From Thysanoteuthis rhombus (taxonomy: Eukaryota; Mollusca; Cephalopoda; Oegopsida; Thysanoteuthidae), in contig OY735212.1 of NCBI GenBank assembly GCA_963457665.1, forward strand, positions 3,315,897 through 3,379,896: 64,000 nucleotides of DNA. The letters run 5' to 3'. This document shows positions 1 through 12,175 of the stretch, piece after piece. A model generated the notes under the pieces. That model worked only from the letters and a program-made list of their open reading frames with translations, searched no databases and had not been told where the DNA came from. How positions within the stretch are numbered: the stretch's first letter is position 1; the number at the start of each line of letters is the position of its first letter. The translations under genes and the position numbers were made by a program.

Positions 1-310
1 CTCCTACCCTGACACATTCTGTCCTCTCCAAGACCAACTGCTGCTGCTTAACCATAGACTTCATCACTGGCTGGACTTTCTCTTACACAGCAGGATGCCT
101 CCAGCAGCCTGGATACAATTTTTTACTCACAAAGCAAAGCTCATGATGGTGGACTCAGGTTCCAAATCCAACCTTTAACCCCTAAAAGCACATACTTACA
201 CAGCACACACTACTGAAGATGGGAATACATTCCGAAACATGTCCGGACCATTAACAACAAAAAAACATCTACGGATAAATAAACCTTACTTCAAAACACT
301 TTACTCCCGA
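1..310 (+). mobile_element. Possible 3' tail of a Penelope-like or related element
   Basis: No coding frame is recognised. At 213-243 the bases CTGAAGA, a short GGAA/TTCC stem, GAAAC and GTC occur in the order of a hammerhead ribozyme core. An AATAAA lies near 277. Hammerhead motifs are established in Penelope-like retroelements, and similar GAAACATGTC-containing tails are common in invertebrate repeats. A pairing stem I is not evident, so an active ribozyme is not claimed. Confidence 0.35.
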
Positions 311-329
311 GTCTATCTCACTTTTACAG

Positions 330-332
<3 letters not shown>

Positions 333-410
<78 letters not shown>
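333..410. repeat. (AT)n microsatellite
   Basis: Uninterrupted AT dinucleotide run of about 78 bp, seen directly. The 411-524 stretch after it shows nothing recognisable. Confidence 0.97.
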
Positions 411-412
<2 letters not shown>

Positions 413-524
413 CAGAATGTAGATTTGCTGCACAAACTAGCTCATGTTTCTTCTCTCTTTGGGCCTCATCAGGCGAATCTTTATTTCTAGCTCTACTCTA
501 AAACAACTTAACTTCAAGAGTAAA

Positions 525-641
525 AAGTTGCATGTATCGAGCACTCTATGAAATAAATCCATTACATTTCAGAAGTGGCTTTATATCATTAATATATAAT
601 TATGTTATACAGCTAGCCTGATTTGTACCACATATACTGTG

Positions 642-723
<82 letters not shown>

Positions 724-1020
724 TGCGTGTGTGTGTGTGTGTGTGCATAGTCTAGAAAGCTTTACGGCTTTAAACAATGAACATTAAAAAACTTTCTCAG
801 TTGCTTTTTCTCCGTCACTTCAGTCACTCATTTCCCAATATCTGTCGATGCAATTCATGTAATCTTCAATTTTTTCCCCCTTATTTCCCTTGTACTTTTG
901 CTATCCTTGTACAATGTATAAATTGTCTCTTGTTGGGATCATCAGTTGTTTACCATGTAACCGTTTGGAGGATTAAAAGAACAACAAAACAGCTACATTA
1001 ACGTGGAACCCCAGCATATA
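525..1020 (+). repeat. Dispersed repeat family B, copy 1, with internal AT/GT microsatellite
   Basis: The left flank (GAGCACT..TATG.AATAAA, 525-600) and the right flank (ATCATCAG.TGTTTACCATGT at about 937) both match the copy at 18,967-19,360, and in both copies a microsatellite sits between the flanks. Here it is (AT)n followed by (GT)n at 640-746. This suggests one dispersed element that carries the microsatellite inside it. The class is unknown, and no protein-coding frame of note is present. Confidence 0.6.
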
Positions 1021-1673
1021 TAGTTTACATACAAAATGTCAGAGAGATATATTCCAAGCCAATTCTAAAGAGTGATGAAAAGTCGTTTTACATTATGGTA
1101 ATGAGTTTAATAATTTGAATTCAAACATAATATTTGGATGAGAACACTCTAATGATTCAAATAATAGAAGATCGAAATCGCCTAAAAATTGTCCGAAAAA
1201 CCGAACGTGATAATACGTCATGAGTTGTTTCCCTTTGATCGTATTCAAAAAGTGTACATTCCATTTTTCTATTGATGTTTTTTTCCTTTCTAACTGTAAG
1301 AATATAAGTTTTAATGGAGAAAATCAAACTGGGGAAATCATGTGTATGCATTGGTTGAATGTTGGCTTGATAGAAGACAAAATCATAAATAACCATCCTT
1401 AAAAGCTCTACAACTAATTAAAAGGTAATTGATTGATAGGAATGAAAGTATTTTTCAAAATTTAATATTTAGCAAATATTGATAAAATCAATATTGATTA
1501 AAGTTAAAGCAATTACAACACAAAAGGTAATTATCTTTTAAATTAGCTATTGTGGTTAATGCATGGGATCTAATGAAATCTTAAAATGTCTGAATGTATA
1601 TAAAGCATGAAACACGTGTAGAGTATATCTGTAATTGTAATATCGCTCTGTTTAGGTTAAAATAAAAAATTAT
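1021..1673. other. No gene seen
   Basis: AT-rich sequence with only short chance open frames on both strands. No domain, RNA gene or repeat is recognised. Confidence 0.6.
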
Positions 1674-2158
<485 letters not shown>

Positions 2159-2374
2159 GAATGTATAGCGTATTTTACACTTGTTCCATAACATCTCGCA
2201 ATAAATATTAGCCTCCTAACTATGGCTCCATGGTGGGCGTTCAAATGGGTTTTCTTATGAATCACGATGAATTTAACACAGAAGGAGCAGGATGATCACT
2301 AATTGAACAATATCATCGAATATGGTACCTAGCAATCGAGACAAATGAAGAGTAAGATCTTAGGGCTGGGTTTG

Positions 2375-2560
2375 ATCCTCTGCCAACCGTGAAACTCTTC
2401 TAACTCAAGTAGCAGTTATGGGACCAGCGGCTGTCTAATGCAAAAAGGATGTGAGTCTGTGAATCACCGGATGTTTATTCCTTATTCCCGATCTGCTCTG
2501 TTAACTGATGTCTTTAGACTGGAAATCTGGTTCGTTGTGATGAAAAGCAATCAAGATTAA
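2375..2560 (+). repeat. SINE-like repeat family D, copy 1
   Basis: Aligns with 51,344-51,510. Both share TAACTCAAG..GC.GTTA, AAAGGAT.TGAG, TGATCTGC.CTGTT and CG.GATGAAAAG. In copy 2 a GAGCTCGAGTCTT segment resembles a pol III B box, so a tRNA-derived SINE is possible but not shown. Confidence 0.45.
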
Positions 2561-3173
2561 GATGAATGAAATACTATGCTAAAATCAAGAGTGGTTTTAT
2601 TTCGCCTACTTATGTTTTTTTCTTATGTAAATCATTTCTTTTGGCCCGTTTCTTTAAAAAATTGAAAACGGTGTTGGCTTCTTGGGATTTTCCTTTATTC
2701 CTTCATATCAACGCACAAATCAATATTTTTGAATGGAGGCCTCTCAGCAGTTCAACGTTTAATGAACTGCTTTTTGAAGTGAGTTCGATTCAAAGTGAAC
2801 AATGCAGAAATATAGTCTCTTGCCAAATTTAGCTTTCTTACATAAACACTTTCAAATGATCCACACAAGTGATTTCATTGTCACCATAAATACATCTGTG
2901 GCAATTCTTGGCACCCATAAAATCCCTCCCCTTTCACAAATTTCATTAATCCGTATTAACAGTAGATTATCTACTTATCGAATCTCGGAACTTGATCCGC
3001 TGTTTGTGCCGGATTAACAGTCGCGATTCTTAGCATTGATGAAGTTCCTTGCAATCTTTATCTCCCGTCAATTTACAAAAGACCATCACGTCATCTGACC
3101 AGACAATGGATGAAGTTAGGCATTTGCATATAAGTACAAGACTGAGAATTGACTCAACAAAAAATTTCATCTG
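2561..3173. other. No gene recognised
   Basis: Two overlapping open frames of 70-90 codons lie between 2566 and 3017. Neither has recognisable motifs, conserved composition or clear splice borders. I see nothing else here. Confidence 0.5.
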
Positions 3174-3470
3174 CAGCAGCAGTCTTTTAGCGTCCGTCTT
3201 TGGACATAGACCCTCCTCAGGATACGTCAGACCTCTCTATCATGGGCGTCGTAGAGCTAATATTTGGCTTGTCTATTCCCTTACGTCATCTTATATTTTA
3301 CCGGTCACAGTTTCACATATGATCTCTGGAAATCCATGTTATGGGTCTATTGGTTGTCTTTCATTCTTACAGCATGACCAGCCCATTGCCATTTGAATTC
3401 TCGAATGGATTCCATGATATCCTTGACTCCTATTTTTTGCATTCAATAACGTATGTTTCTGCCTTAAACT
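3174..3470 (-). mobile_element. LINE 3'-end fragment (family L), antisense
   Basis: The reverse complement encodes the C-terminal end seen in the plus-strand LINE copies: a WQW.GH-like segment followed by a YVQRR.LKD-type end, then a trinucleotide tail that here reads GCA on the plus strand. It is broken by stops and is a dead 5'-truncated copy. Sister copies lie at 11.2, 12.9, 16.1, 24.6, 25.9 and 30.2 kb. Confidence 0.75.
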
Positions 3471-3494
3471 ACTTGTTTCCAATTGATTATAAAA

Positions 3495-3965
3495 AAAGAA
3501 CAGGATTGGTTGTTCACTCAATAAAAACTGTCTCGTAATCAACATCTTTTGGTAGTACTGTGCTGGAGGTGGTAAATCAAGATAAAAATGGAAAAAGGGG
3601 TGATCAATGAATGACTTACTCCTCTCAGCTTTTGATAGACCTGATCATTAAAAAGGGTCCCCGAACGGAACAAAATAAACGTGAATCCTATTGGTAAAAA
3701 ACTAAGCGATCAATGTCTGCACGTACTTACATTCCAAGTTGAAACCCTCGCTAAAAACACTATTCAGAGGTGGGAGATTTAAAAAAAAAAGAAACGTAGA
3801 AAAGTTATCTGTAGACATAATAATGAGTAATGTTCAGCCCTCTAGCTCCATTAGTGCAACCTGTACATGTGGTACATACATAACCAGTGAGCAAGTGTGG
3901 CCAATTTGAAAACTGAAGAAACCTGTGTTGACGTTTTTTGGAACTGTTCTGGTTAGTAGTTCCAA
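3495..3965 (+). repeat. Dispersed repeat family A, copy in forward orientation
   Basis: Shares ordered blocks with 28,678-29,130 and 36,893-37,295: TTGGT..TCACTCAATA, GGGTGATCAATGAAT, ACTTACATT.CAA.TTGA, CTAGCTCCATT and AACTGAAGAAAC.TGTGTTGAC. It is non-coding, and the class is unassigned. Confidence 0.65.
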
Positions 3966-4269
3966 ATAATGTCAAGTTGTTTTGGAGATTTAGAAGAAGG
4001 CTTTTTGCAAAATGGACTCTGACTGTTTTTGTCAAGTCCGGATAGATTATCCTTTGTATCCAATAAGTATTCATATATTAGTGTTCCGTGTGAGATACAG
4101 ATGATACCTCTACGCTTGCAATGTGAGTTGATGAAAATGTTTAAGCTTCTAACGTAAGCTTTTTCTTGCGTCACATTTTTTTCATTTCGAGAATTGGTTT
4201 GAAAAGGAATTGCATGACAACAATGTGACGCCTACTTTCTCTATCCTTCCATTTTTATTGACTCTATTA

Positions 4270-4450
4270 CCCTGTTCAAATTTGGTTTGAACGAAAGTTG
4301 AATGCCATAAGTCTACTGCTGGACAAAAGCCTTTCCCATCTCCCTCCATGACTGCCGCGATTGTACGAATCCCCATCATGTCTAACCGGCAAACCTTCCT
4401 ATTTCGTCCATAAACTTTGTGTCTGGTCTTTTCCTGTCGCATTTACTGTC
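4270..4450 (-). mobile_element. Fragment of another LINE 3' end
   Basis: The minus-strand frame reads GFCPAVDLWH after a degenerate R.VCRLDMMGI segment. The plus-strand text TCTACTGCTGGACAAAAGCC is typical of widespread invertebrate non-LTR element tails. Only the end survives. Confidence 0.45.
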
Positions 4451-5087
4451 CTGTGGGAGTGTAGTACTGTTTTTTGGTTGAATGAAAACTGTCGGTAACT
4501 CTTGGAAGATACACTATGCTAAGGTACGTAACTCTGAGAAAGGGACATTGAAACCTGAGAGTTACCTCCCTTGTAATCATTACGCTAATTCATCTAGTAC
4601 ATAATAGGGGTCTAATAGTAAATGTACTATCGACACGAGTGGCTAAAAATTACGGTGTCATTCTAAAATATCGTTTTCTCTAAATTTCAGCAATAATATT
4701 CAAATAAATAAACGTATAATTGTTGTTAATTTCACGAATCTCAAGTAAATGTTAAGTATTTCTGTTGTTTGAAACTCACAGATTTTGAAACGAGGAGCCA
4801 ACTCATTCAGCTGGTCGTTAAAATAGGCTTTAAAAAATGATCAACAATACAAACAAGAAAAAGTTATTGTTTTTCTTTATTTCTCCTCTGTTCTTCAGTA
4901 CTACTGTAATATAAGAATAAAGGTTCCAGGCCAAGGCACAAGTCAAGTAGTGTGGTCCCGAACTACCTTCCTCTACCTCCAACCCTAACGTGATACTACA
5001 GAATCGTTAGCAATGCTCTATTATATTGTACGTTGATTCACATTTGTCAGTAGGTGTCTAAAGAGATACTCCCATGAAAGGAGTCCA
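4451..5087. other. No gene seen
   Basis: AT-rich sequence without open frames of interest. A GC-richer stretch at 4921-4990 may be a repeat fragment but has no partner in the window that I could find. Confidence 0.5.
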
Positions 5088-5965
5088 GATAAAAATTCCT
5101 CACGAAAAAAGTGCGAATGGAAAAAAAAAACAGCTAGGAAAAAAGCCCCCGCAGAAAACACGGGAAAGGCCCCCCATGGGAAAAGCCAACACAGCAGGAT
5201 CCCTCATTTTAACATACAAAAATAGACGGTGAGAGATTTTAACATTTAATTCAAACCAATTTTATATATGAAAATAATGAGGAGATCCGGGTGCCAGAAA
5301 ATGCTGAAGGTTTACACTTGACCGCATGTGTTAAATTTCAAAATTTGACCACGAAAATATGTTTTATTAAATCTATTTTTATTTGACGAATATTTTATCT
5401 TAAATACAAGCTGCGTCAATTTGAAAAAAGTTCAATCAAAATATTCTTATTTCTATTTCCAAAGTTTGTCTGAAATTAATATCAAAACTTATCATCTTTC
5501 AATGCTGGACGGCTAAATTAGCTTCTAAATGCCACTTATTTTGAGATTGAATTAATTTAGTCTTCCTGATCCGAGCGCCGACAGCTTTTAATGTTGGAAT
5601 AAAACAAATTCTCCTGGTCGAATGTCGAAATTTGAAACAATGTAAATTCGAATAAAGTCTATATGAAATAAATAAAAAAATTAATTTAAACTTTCATGTT
5701 AAACAATTGAAACAACTCATAATGACTTAACGCAGGAACTCTGCTTTTATTTCTTTTTCTTTTTTTCCTTCAAACAAGATGGACAGTGGTGACTTCAACA
5801 GAAAATTTGCAACAGAAACTTTGCATTTGATATATTTTGGTATACGCTAATAATTTGATTGCTTTCATAGTTTCGCTTCCTTATATCTAAATTAAATATA
5901 ATTCTCTGAATGGGCTTTTTCCGTGTAGGCTTTTTCCATGTGGGCTTTTTGCCTGTGGGCACTTA
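5088..5965. mobile_element. Candidate non-autonomous element with inverted repetitive ends
   Basis: The left edge (5130-5200) carries GGAAAAAGCCC-like units and the right edge (5910-5960) carries three GGGCTTTTTCC.TGT units in inverse orientation, about 800 bp apart. The interior is AT-rich and non-coding. Inverted subterminal minisatellites fit a MITE-like or foldback element. No target duplication was established. Confidence 0.35.
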
Positions 5966-6243
5966 TGGCTGGGGAATTTGAATTATCAAATAGGCTTCTC
6001 GTGACAGCATGTTTTATTCACAATGGTATGGTACGTCTAGAATTGTTTAAAAATAGACTAATAATTACCGTTCCGGGTAATTATTTGGATGATGTCAGAT
6101 TTTTTTTATCTAAAAATATTTAGCAAGGGAGATAATCGGAAGGGATACTACGACTGCTAATAAATCTTTGAATGGCCAAAATTAGCAAGATTTTTTTTTT
6201 TTTACCAATGTTCAAATAACGTTAATTTTTATTATATTTTCGA

Positions 6244-6590
6244 TGGGGTTGGTAGGTAAGCTTAGAATTTGGTTCAGTGGACAAGCTTGGAGTAAGGGTT
6301 TGTGGACAGGCTTGGAATAAGGGTTAGTAGGTAAGCTTGGAATTGAGGTTAGTAGGCAGGTTTAGAATTAGGGTTTGTAGGTAGGGTTGGGACAAGGGAT
6401 AGTAGGTAAGTTAGGGTTAGTAGGTAGGCTTTGAAATAGGGTTAGTGGGTAGGTTAGGGTTAGTTGGTAGGTTTGGAATAAGGGTTAGTCGGTAGGCTTG
6501 GAGTTTAGACGTAGGTACGTTTTTGCCACATTATGGGAGGGAAGTAACTAACCCTTCCTAGTACTACCCCTAAATACTAACCCTAAACCG
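6244..6590. repeat. Degenerate minisatellite with telomere-like units
   Basis: Roughly ten irregular units of about 25-32 bp built on GGGTTAGTAGGTAGG.TTGG span 6244-6505. At 6550-6590 the motif appears in the opposite sense (ACTAACCC, CCCTAAA). The exact TTAGGG hexamer is only occasional, so this is not a true telomeric array. Confidence 0.75.
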
Positions 6591-6943
6591 TATCTTTTCC
6601 ACAGTTTGAAGATTTGGCCTGTAAATAGTGGCTGCCATAGCGTCTCCCGTGCTGAATATCAGCCTTTTGTTGAGCAATTTTCTACTCCATTTTGATTTCA
6701 TTGTCATATTTCAACACTTTCAATCATTCTAAAATAAATGAATGATCACTGCTTGTGAGAGTCATCAATGGATGCGAAATTATAGAAATGATAATAGCTC
6801 TATGGGAGGAACCAGAACAACACTTCTTCTTAGGGACCACAATACTTAACAGATTTAGCACTACACCTTATTTATAACCCTCAGTTTTTATTCTGCCCCC
6901 CCCAGCACCACCCAATTTAAATATTACTTGTAAGTACTATCAC

Positions 6944-7068
6944 TACCACGATCAAATCACACTGGAAGCATCGGTTCTCCGATCATCGAAGTTTAAGGTA
7001 TTCGATCTTGATCAGCACTTAGATGGGTGACTACTTCCTTTTCGACCGGGGCGTGTGGTTTTGTAGGC
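6944..7068 (+). pseudogene. 5S rRNA pseudogene or 5S-derived SINE head
   Basis: The segment follows metazoan 5S rRNA in order: AGCATCGGTTCTC, CGATCA.CGAAGTT, TCAGCACTTAGATGGGTGAC, then ACCGGGG.GTG and TTGTAGGC at the end. At about 125 bp it is close to the normal 120-bp length. The internal box A and the TCGGGC.GG region are diverged, so it is probably dead. It is isolated rather than in an array. Either a retroposed 5S copy or the head of a 5S-derived SINE would fit. Confidence 0.7.
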
Positions 7069-8742
7069 CCTTCATTAAAACCGACCTCTAGGTCACATTC
7101 TGTCCTTATGTTGGGTCAGTTGAAGACCTATTTGTAATATTAAATACTACAAGTGGTTCTTTAACTGTCCCCTTGCTCCACAACCCCGCAAAAGGACCAC
7201 TCTAGCCCACGATGAAATTTTCTTATCCACGGGCTTTTTTTCATGAGAGACACTTCGAAGTTCTAGTCCGCTTATTCATGTTTTTTTCCCAGTAAATCAA
7301 AGTTTCACTTTCGTTTGTTTCTTAATTATGAATGAAGTTCCTGTCTTTACTATTGGACAAATGAAATAAATACTACTCGGGTCAATTTGTTTTCATGGAC
7401 CGGCTACAAAGCAACAGGCGAAACAAGAGTTACCAAGTGGAATAATGTAGAAAAAAAAAACGCGATTTATTTGTTCAAAACTTATTTTTTAAATAAGTTG
7501 GTTTTGGAAGATATGGACGAAAAACTTTCATAATAGTTCTTCCACATAATTGAATGAAGGAAAAAAGAAATTAAAGCGGTATGTATATCTATTTCATCTT
7601 TTCCACTAACTTAAAAGTAAGTCCCTTTAGTATTTAGTTTAAAATACTATCACTTTATTGACTATATTGAATTAGTATTGAAAAACTTCCTCTCTTTTCC
7701 CTGATTTACGTAGAAATCTATTTCCTTTCAATTAATGGATTCACTTCGAAATTATCTCTTTTCTTCCTTTACGAAGGTAATATTGAGTCGGTTCGCGAAA
7801 GAAAAAAAAATTATACTGTCGAGTGTTATACACCCTTTGATTACTATGTAAGATATAAAAGCCTAAATTTAAATGAAAAGACAGTCAAATCTCTGAGAAT
7901 TAAAAAATGATTTTGAACTTTCATGATCCTCTTTTTTTCTTTCAATAAGCTGCCATTATTTTTCATAATGGACATCGGCCGTGGATACCAGTGAGGTTAT
8001 TGGTCCTTTAATCGAACTATTCCCAACGGGGGCCATATGACCCCTAGCAAGCACATTTAAAGGGCACTATTGACTGAAATAGTAATGAAATCTCTGTCTA
8101 TCTATTTTGTATCCCTATTTGATAGGTGGCCCCGTAAACCTTAAGGGGAGCTTTAGGAGGCGTCACCCCACCCTAAAAGTTGAGAAAAGTTTATGACCGC
8201 TTTTTTTGTGTGGTTTGGGAAATAAATGAATATCTAAAATAAAGTTATAACATGTACAATTATGTTCTAAATGCTTACAGAACCCTAAATGATGTAAAAC
8301 TCACTAATTTTGAAGTAGGTTAAACTATGCCGCTTGACGAGAGGGTTTTGCCAAAAATAAAAACAGGACAACTGCTTCAATTTTAAATTCAAATGAGTTT
8401 TGAATTCGATATTTATGTGTAAATTGAGAAGATAAAATTACATTATTGTATTGGACAAACTTATGTACTGAGAAATATTTATTAAAAATTTGAACGGAGT
8501 GCCTCATATCTCATCTGGCAATCCAGCACGTGACTTGTAGGATTTTAATCTTTTTTTTTTTTTCCTTCAAGTTATTTTACTGCTGTTTAAAAGTTATGGG
8601 ATTTTAAACTGTCTATAATTGTTCAATATTTAAAAAAAAAATATCGCTGTTAAGAAAAGAAGGAAGAGATAGAGTGAGAAATTGTTCAATTGCATTTTAT
8701 TAACCACCTATACGATAACGAACTTCCTGGAACAAGAACAGA
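7069..8742. other. No gene seen
   Basis: AT-rich sequence with homopolymer runs. A GC-richer stretch at about 7975-8180 looks like a repeat fragment. The short frame at 8325-8507 (-) has no recognisable motif. Confidence 0.55.
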
Positions 8743-8748
8743 AATATA

Positions 8749-8846
<98 letters not shown>

Positions 8847-8917
8847 TATGTGTATGTCTCTATTGACGTGTACATGTGTGTTAGTCTGTAGGGATTAACA
8901 TATAATGAAGTTTTCAT

Positions 8918-8951
<34 letters not shown>
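8743..8951. repeat. (AT)n then (CA)n microsatellites
   Basis: (AT)n runs from 8743 to 8842 and (CA)n from 8921 to 8951, separated by unique sequence. Confidence 0.95.
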
Positions 8952-8952
<1 letters not shown>

Positions 8953-10380
8953 GAAGTGCGTACGGGTATATCTTGAGAGGGCGGGGTTAAGTCGTTCCAT
9001 AATGTTCTGTATTAATTAAAACCGCCCTGTTCAAGGTTTCATTATAATTTTATATATTTTTGCCAGCTTTTGTCACGTTAATTTTTTACCATAATCGTTA
9101 AGGCGTTATAACATCAAAGCCTCTATTTATCAGAACTGCATTATTCAAGATATTGCCGGTGCGCGTGTGTGTGTGTGTGTGTGTTTATTTAATTGAAAGG
9201 ATATTTTGTGGAAATAGTATCATCAAATTAGAATGAAACTCTTTTTTGCTTGTATCTTTCAAGGCATCTCAATTCCTTTAAATATGATTAATATAGTGAG
9301 ATCTGCTGATTTAATGAAACATTGTTTTTGTTTTTGTTGTTTTAGGTTTTTTTGACAATTCCGATAGAGCTCTATTGTTTGCAGTCGCTTTGCTGACGTG
9401 GCAGGTGACGTCATCCGATGTAAACTCGGAGCGTCAACTTTTCCATTGAATCAAATTTAGGAAGTGGGGGGGTCACAAAAATCCGATAAAATGTTTATTA
9501 CTGCGCACCTTTCAGTACGACAACGATTGTAATAATTTTACTCCTAGATTTCGAAATTTAACGAAAAATCAAATAATTATTGGATTTTAATTAAATTTCC
9601 AGTACTTATTCAATATATAGTGAATTTTCTAAAAAAAAAAAAAAGAAAAGTCCCTATTCAAAATTTCAGAAAAACCTTTTTTTTGTGTTTTATTACCGTC
9701 AATTCATTAGCTGATCAATTATAATTATAATTGTGGACCATTCATAATTTTTATATGTATTTAAGATAAGTCCATGGAGTAGTAAATTCTGTTTAATGTT
9801 GTTTTATTGAATATGATAATATGAAAAAAATACTGCTCTAGAAGTATTTTTTATTCATACTTTTGTTTGGGGGTCTAATTTTTATAGAAGAAAGGTGGCG
9901 TACGTGTGACCATAAGTCGTTGAAACTTCGTCACGTTCGTCTTCCCATAATTCTGTGAAACCAGAAAAGTAAGCAGACATGTCAATTGTTTCCTCACATG
10001 GTCTCTCTCCACGGTACACAACATTATCAGTTTTTTAGTCCATTTATTCTCTTTCTTTTCTAAATACTAATTTAGAGAAGATAGTGAATAAAAAATATAC
10101 ATTGAAAGAATATGGTTTTGAAAAAAAAGGAAATATACTCAGGAGCATAGCTTTTGGGTAGGTGGAGATAGGTGATTTAAAATTGCCCCCACCAAACCTC
10201 AAAAGGTTTTATGAAGAGTAGTTCACCTACTACAATTCCTACAAACCATACAATAATACAGGGGTCTGTGGACCACCAATTGGGAACCTGTGCCCTAAAT
10301 GCACATGAATTGAATCTGGTTAACTTTCTCCTTGCTTGATGTTTCATAAACCTCAGCTATAACCCTGATGAAAGGTACAT
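8952..10380. other. No gene seen; short GT tract and a CRE-like site
   Basis: (GT)n lies at 9165-9184. A perfect TGACGTCA palindrome lies at 9406-9413 with a TGACGTG 13 bases earlier, but no gene start is visible beside it. The remainder is AT-rich. Confidence 0.5.
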
Positions 10381-10530
10381 ATACTTGAGTATATATGTGT
10401 ATATGTTTGCAAAAGTATGTATGTGTATGTGTATATATGTATATGTTTGTATGTATCTGAGCATGTATGCCTATATTTGTATTTCTATATGTCTCTGTAT
10501 AATCTATGCATGTTTGTGTATATGTGTACA
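10381..10530. repeat. Degenerate TATG/TGTA simple repeat
   Basis: Imperfect GTATATG, GTATGTA and TGTATATG units. Frames here are Tyr/Ile/Cys/Met-rich artefacts. Confidence 0.8.
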
Positions 10531-10692
10531 TAGATGTTTTACATACACTCCTATTTGTCTTAACGCGACTGCTCTACTAAGCTGAGAGCATATTCAATAA
10601 GGAGGAGTTTAAATAAGTGCACTTGAACCAGCCATCTCTCCGTTCTTCTTCAAATAGTTGACCTGAAAGATGGGTGATTCAAGTGTGCACAG

Positions 10693-10727
<35 letters not shown>
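10693..10727. repeat. (GT)n microsatellite
   Basis: About 17 GT units in an uninterrupted run. Confidence 0.95.
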
Positions 10728-10728
<1 letters not shown>

Positions 10729-10789
10729 ATATCTGTTCTAATATTTACAGCATCTATTTGTTGGCTTGCTTTCGTCCTATCATGCTAAA

Positions 10790-11170
10790 ACTATTGACCT
10801 GATTTTCAGCAAAACTCCTAAGATACAGAGTCGTGAGATTGATTTAGGACGTTATTCAAGGTCATCAGAGGTTATTTCATGCTAACTTTTTATGCGCAAT
10901 TCCAGCGTTGGTATACGTCTTTTGTTGGTGAAGCTTCATCAGCTATGTCAGGTGACCTTAGGAATCAGTCAAGGTCACCAGAGGTCATTTGTGGTCATTT
11001 CTAATCAATTGAAGCAATTTTAGACAACAATGTTGCACCTTGGAAGCTGAAATCTGGCCTAAGGTTATATCTTTTCATCGTCAGAGGCTATTTGAGTTTG
11101 ATTTTAGAAATCAGTGTAGGTAACCAGTGGTCATTTGTTGTCATTTCTAGCCAATTGAAGCTATCTGAAG
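10790..11170 (+). repeat. Degenerate ~150-bp tandem repeat (family S), array 1
   Basis: Blocks recur at a spacing near 157 bp. Compare AATCAGTCAAGGTCACCAGA near 10,954 with AATCAGTGTAGGTAACCAGT near 11,110, each followed by GGTCATTTGT.GTCATTTCTA and CAATTGAAGC. The reverse complement of 31,330-31,945 carries the same blocks, so the two arrays are inverted relative to each other. Confidence 0.65.
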
Positions 11171-11177
11171 CATAATA

Positions 11178-12175
11178 TTGAGTTTACAAGAGAGTACTGC
11201 AACATATATAATCACAGCAACTCCTTTGTCAGGCTACATGAAGACTCTGAACCCTTCCAGCTCCAAAAAGGAGTAAAACAAGGTGATACCAGCTCAGCTC
11301 ACCCAAACTCTTCAAAGCCTGCTTTGAGATGATCTTCTGAAACTTGGAATGGGAGAATAGAGGAATCAAAAAAGATAGCGAATATCTGAGCAACCTCAGA
11401 TTTGCAGACGACATTGTCCTTATTTGCAGAGAACCTACACGACCTCCAACTAATGATAGATGAACTAAATGAAGAGAGCAAGAAAGTCGGCCTACACATG
11501 AACTTCAACAAGACAAAGATCATGTGCAACAACCACATCGGAGATAAAAACACTAAGATCAAAATCATGTACATAGAACTGGAGAAAATAGATCATTACA
11601 GCTACCTAGCACAACAAATCTTTAGGAAACCCTCAAAAGAAGGAGAAATCAAGCGAAGAATCACCCCTGGATGGCAAGCTTTCAGCAAAGCAAGCTCAAC
11701 CTCCAATAACAAGTCAATCCCAATAATCCTAAAAAGAAGATATACAACCAATGGATTCTCCCGATAGTCACTTATGGAGCTGAAACATGGAACCTAACCA
11801 AGAGACAAATCCACAAACTGAGAGGCATGTAACGCGTGAAGAAAACAAAGTCAGAGACATCATAGAATCTATTAGAAAACTTAAATGGCAATGGGCAGGC
11901 CACATTGTAAGAATGTCAGACAACCGATATACATCACAACTCAAAACATGGATCCCCAGAGATCATGTGTGAAACAGAGGCCGACAGAATACAAGATGTA
12001 GAGATGAACTTGACAAATTCAGAAAATACTAGCTCCGTGACGCCCATAATGGAGAAATTTGTCGGATCCTGGGGAAGGTGTATGTCCAATGACGTACGTT
12101 ATAAGACTGATGATCATCATGATGATCATGATGGTGGTGGTGGTGGTGGTGATGATGATGATGATGATGATGACA
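11178..12175 (+). mobile_element. LINE reverse transcriptase fragment, family L copy 1
   Basis: A 5'-truncated non-LTR retrotransposon. In broken frames it encodes a QKGV.QGD-like segment, LRFADDIVL (the reverse transcriptase FADD box), HMNFNKTKIM (thumb side) and, after about 80 residues, VTYGAETW, QWAGHIVRM and TWIPRDH typical of the C-terminal end of jockey/RTE-like elements. It ends near 12,123-12,172 in (GGT)n(GAT)n. Several frameshifts and stops make it inactive. The open frames at 11,402-11,767 and 11,787-11,972 are pieces of it. Confidence 0.9.

Noticed and set aside
9406..9413. CRE promoter element (TGACGTCA)
   Set aside because: No gene start or transcript evidence lies nearby; an 8-bp palindrome alone is not enough.
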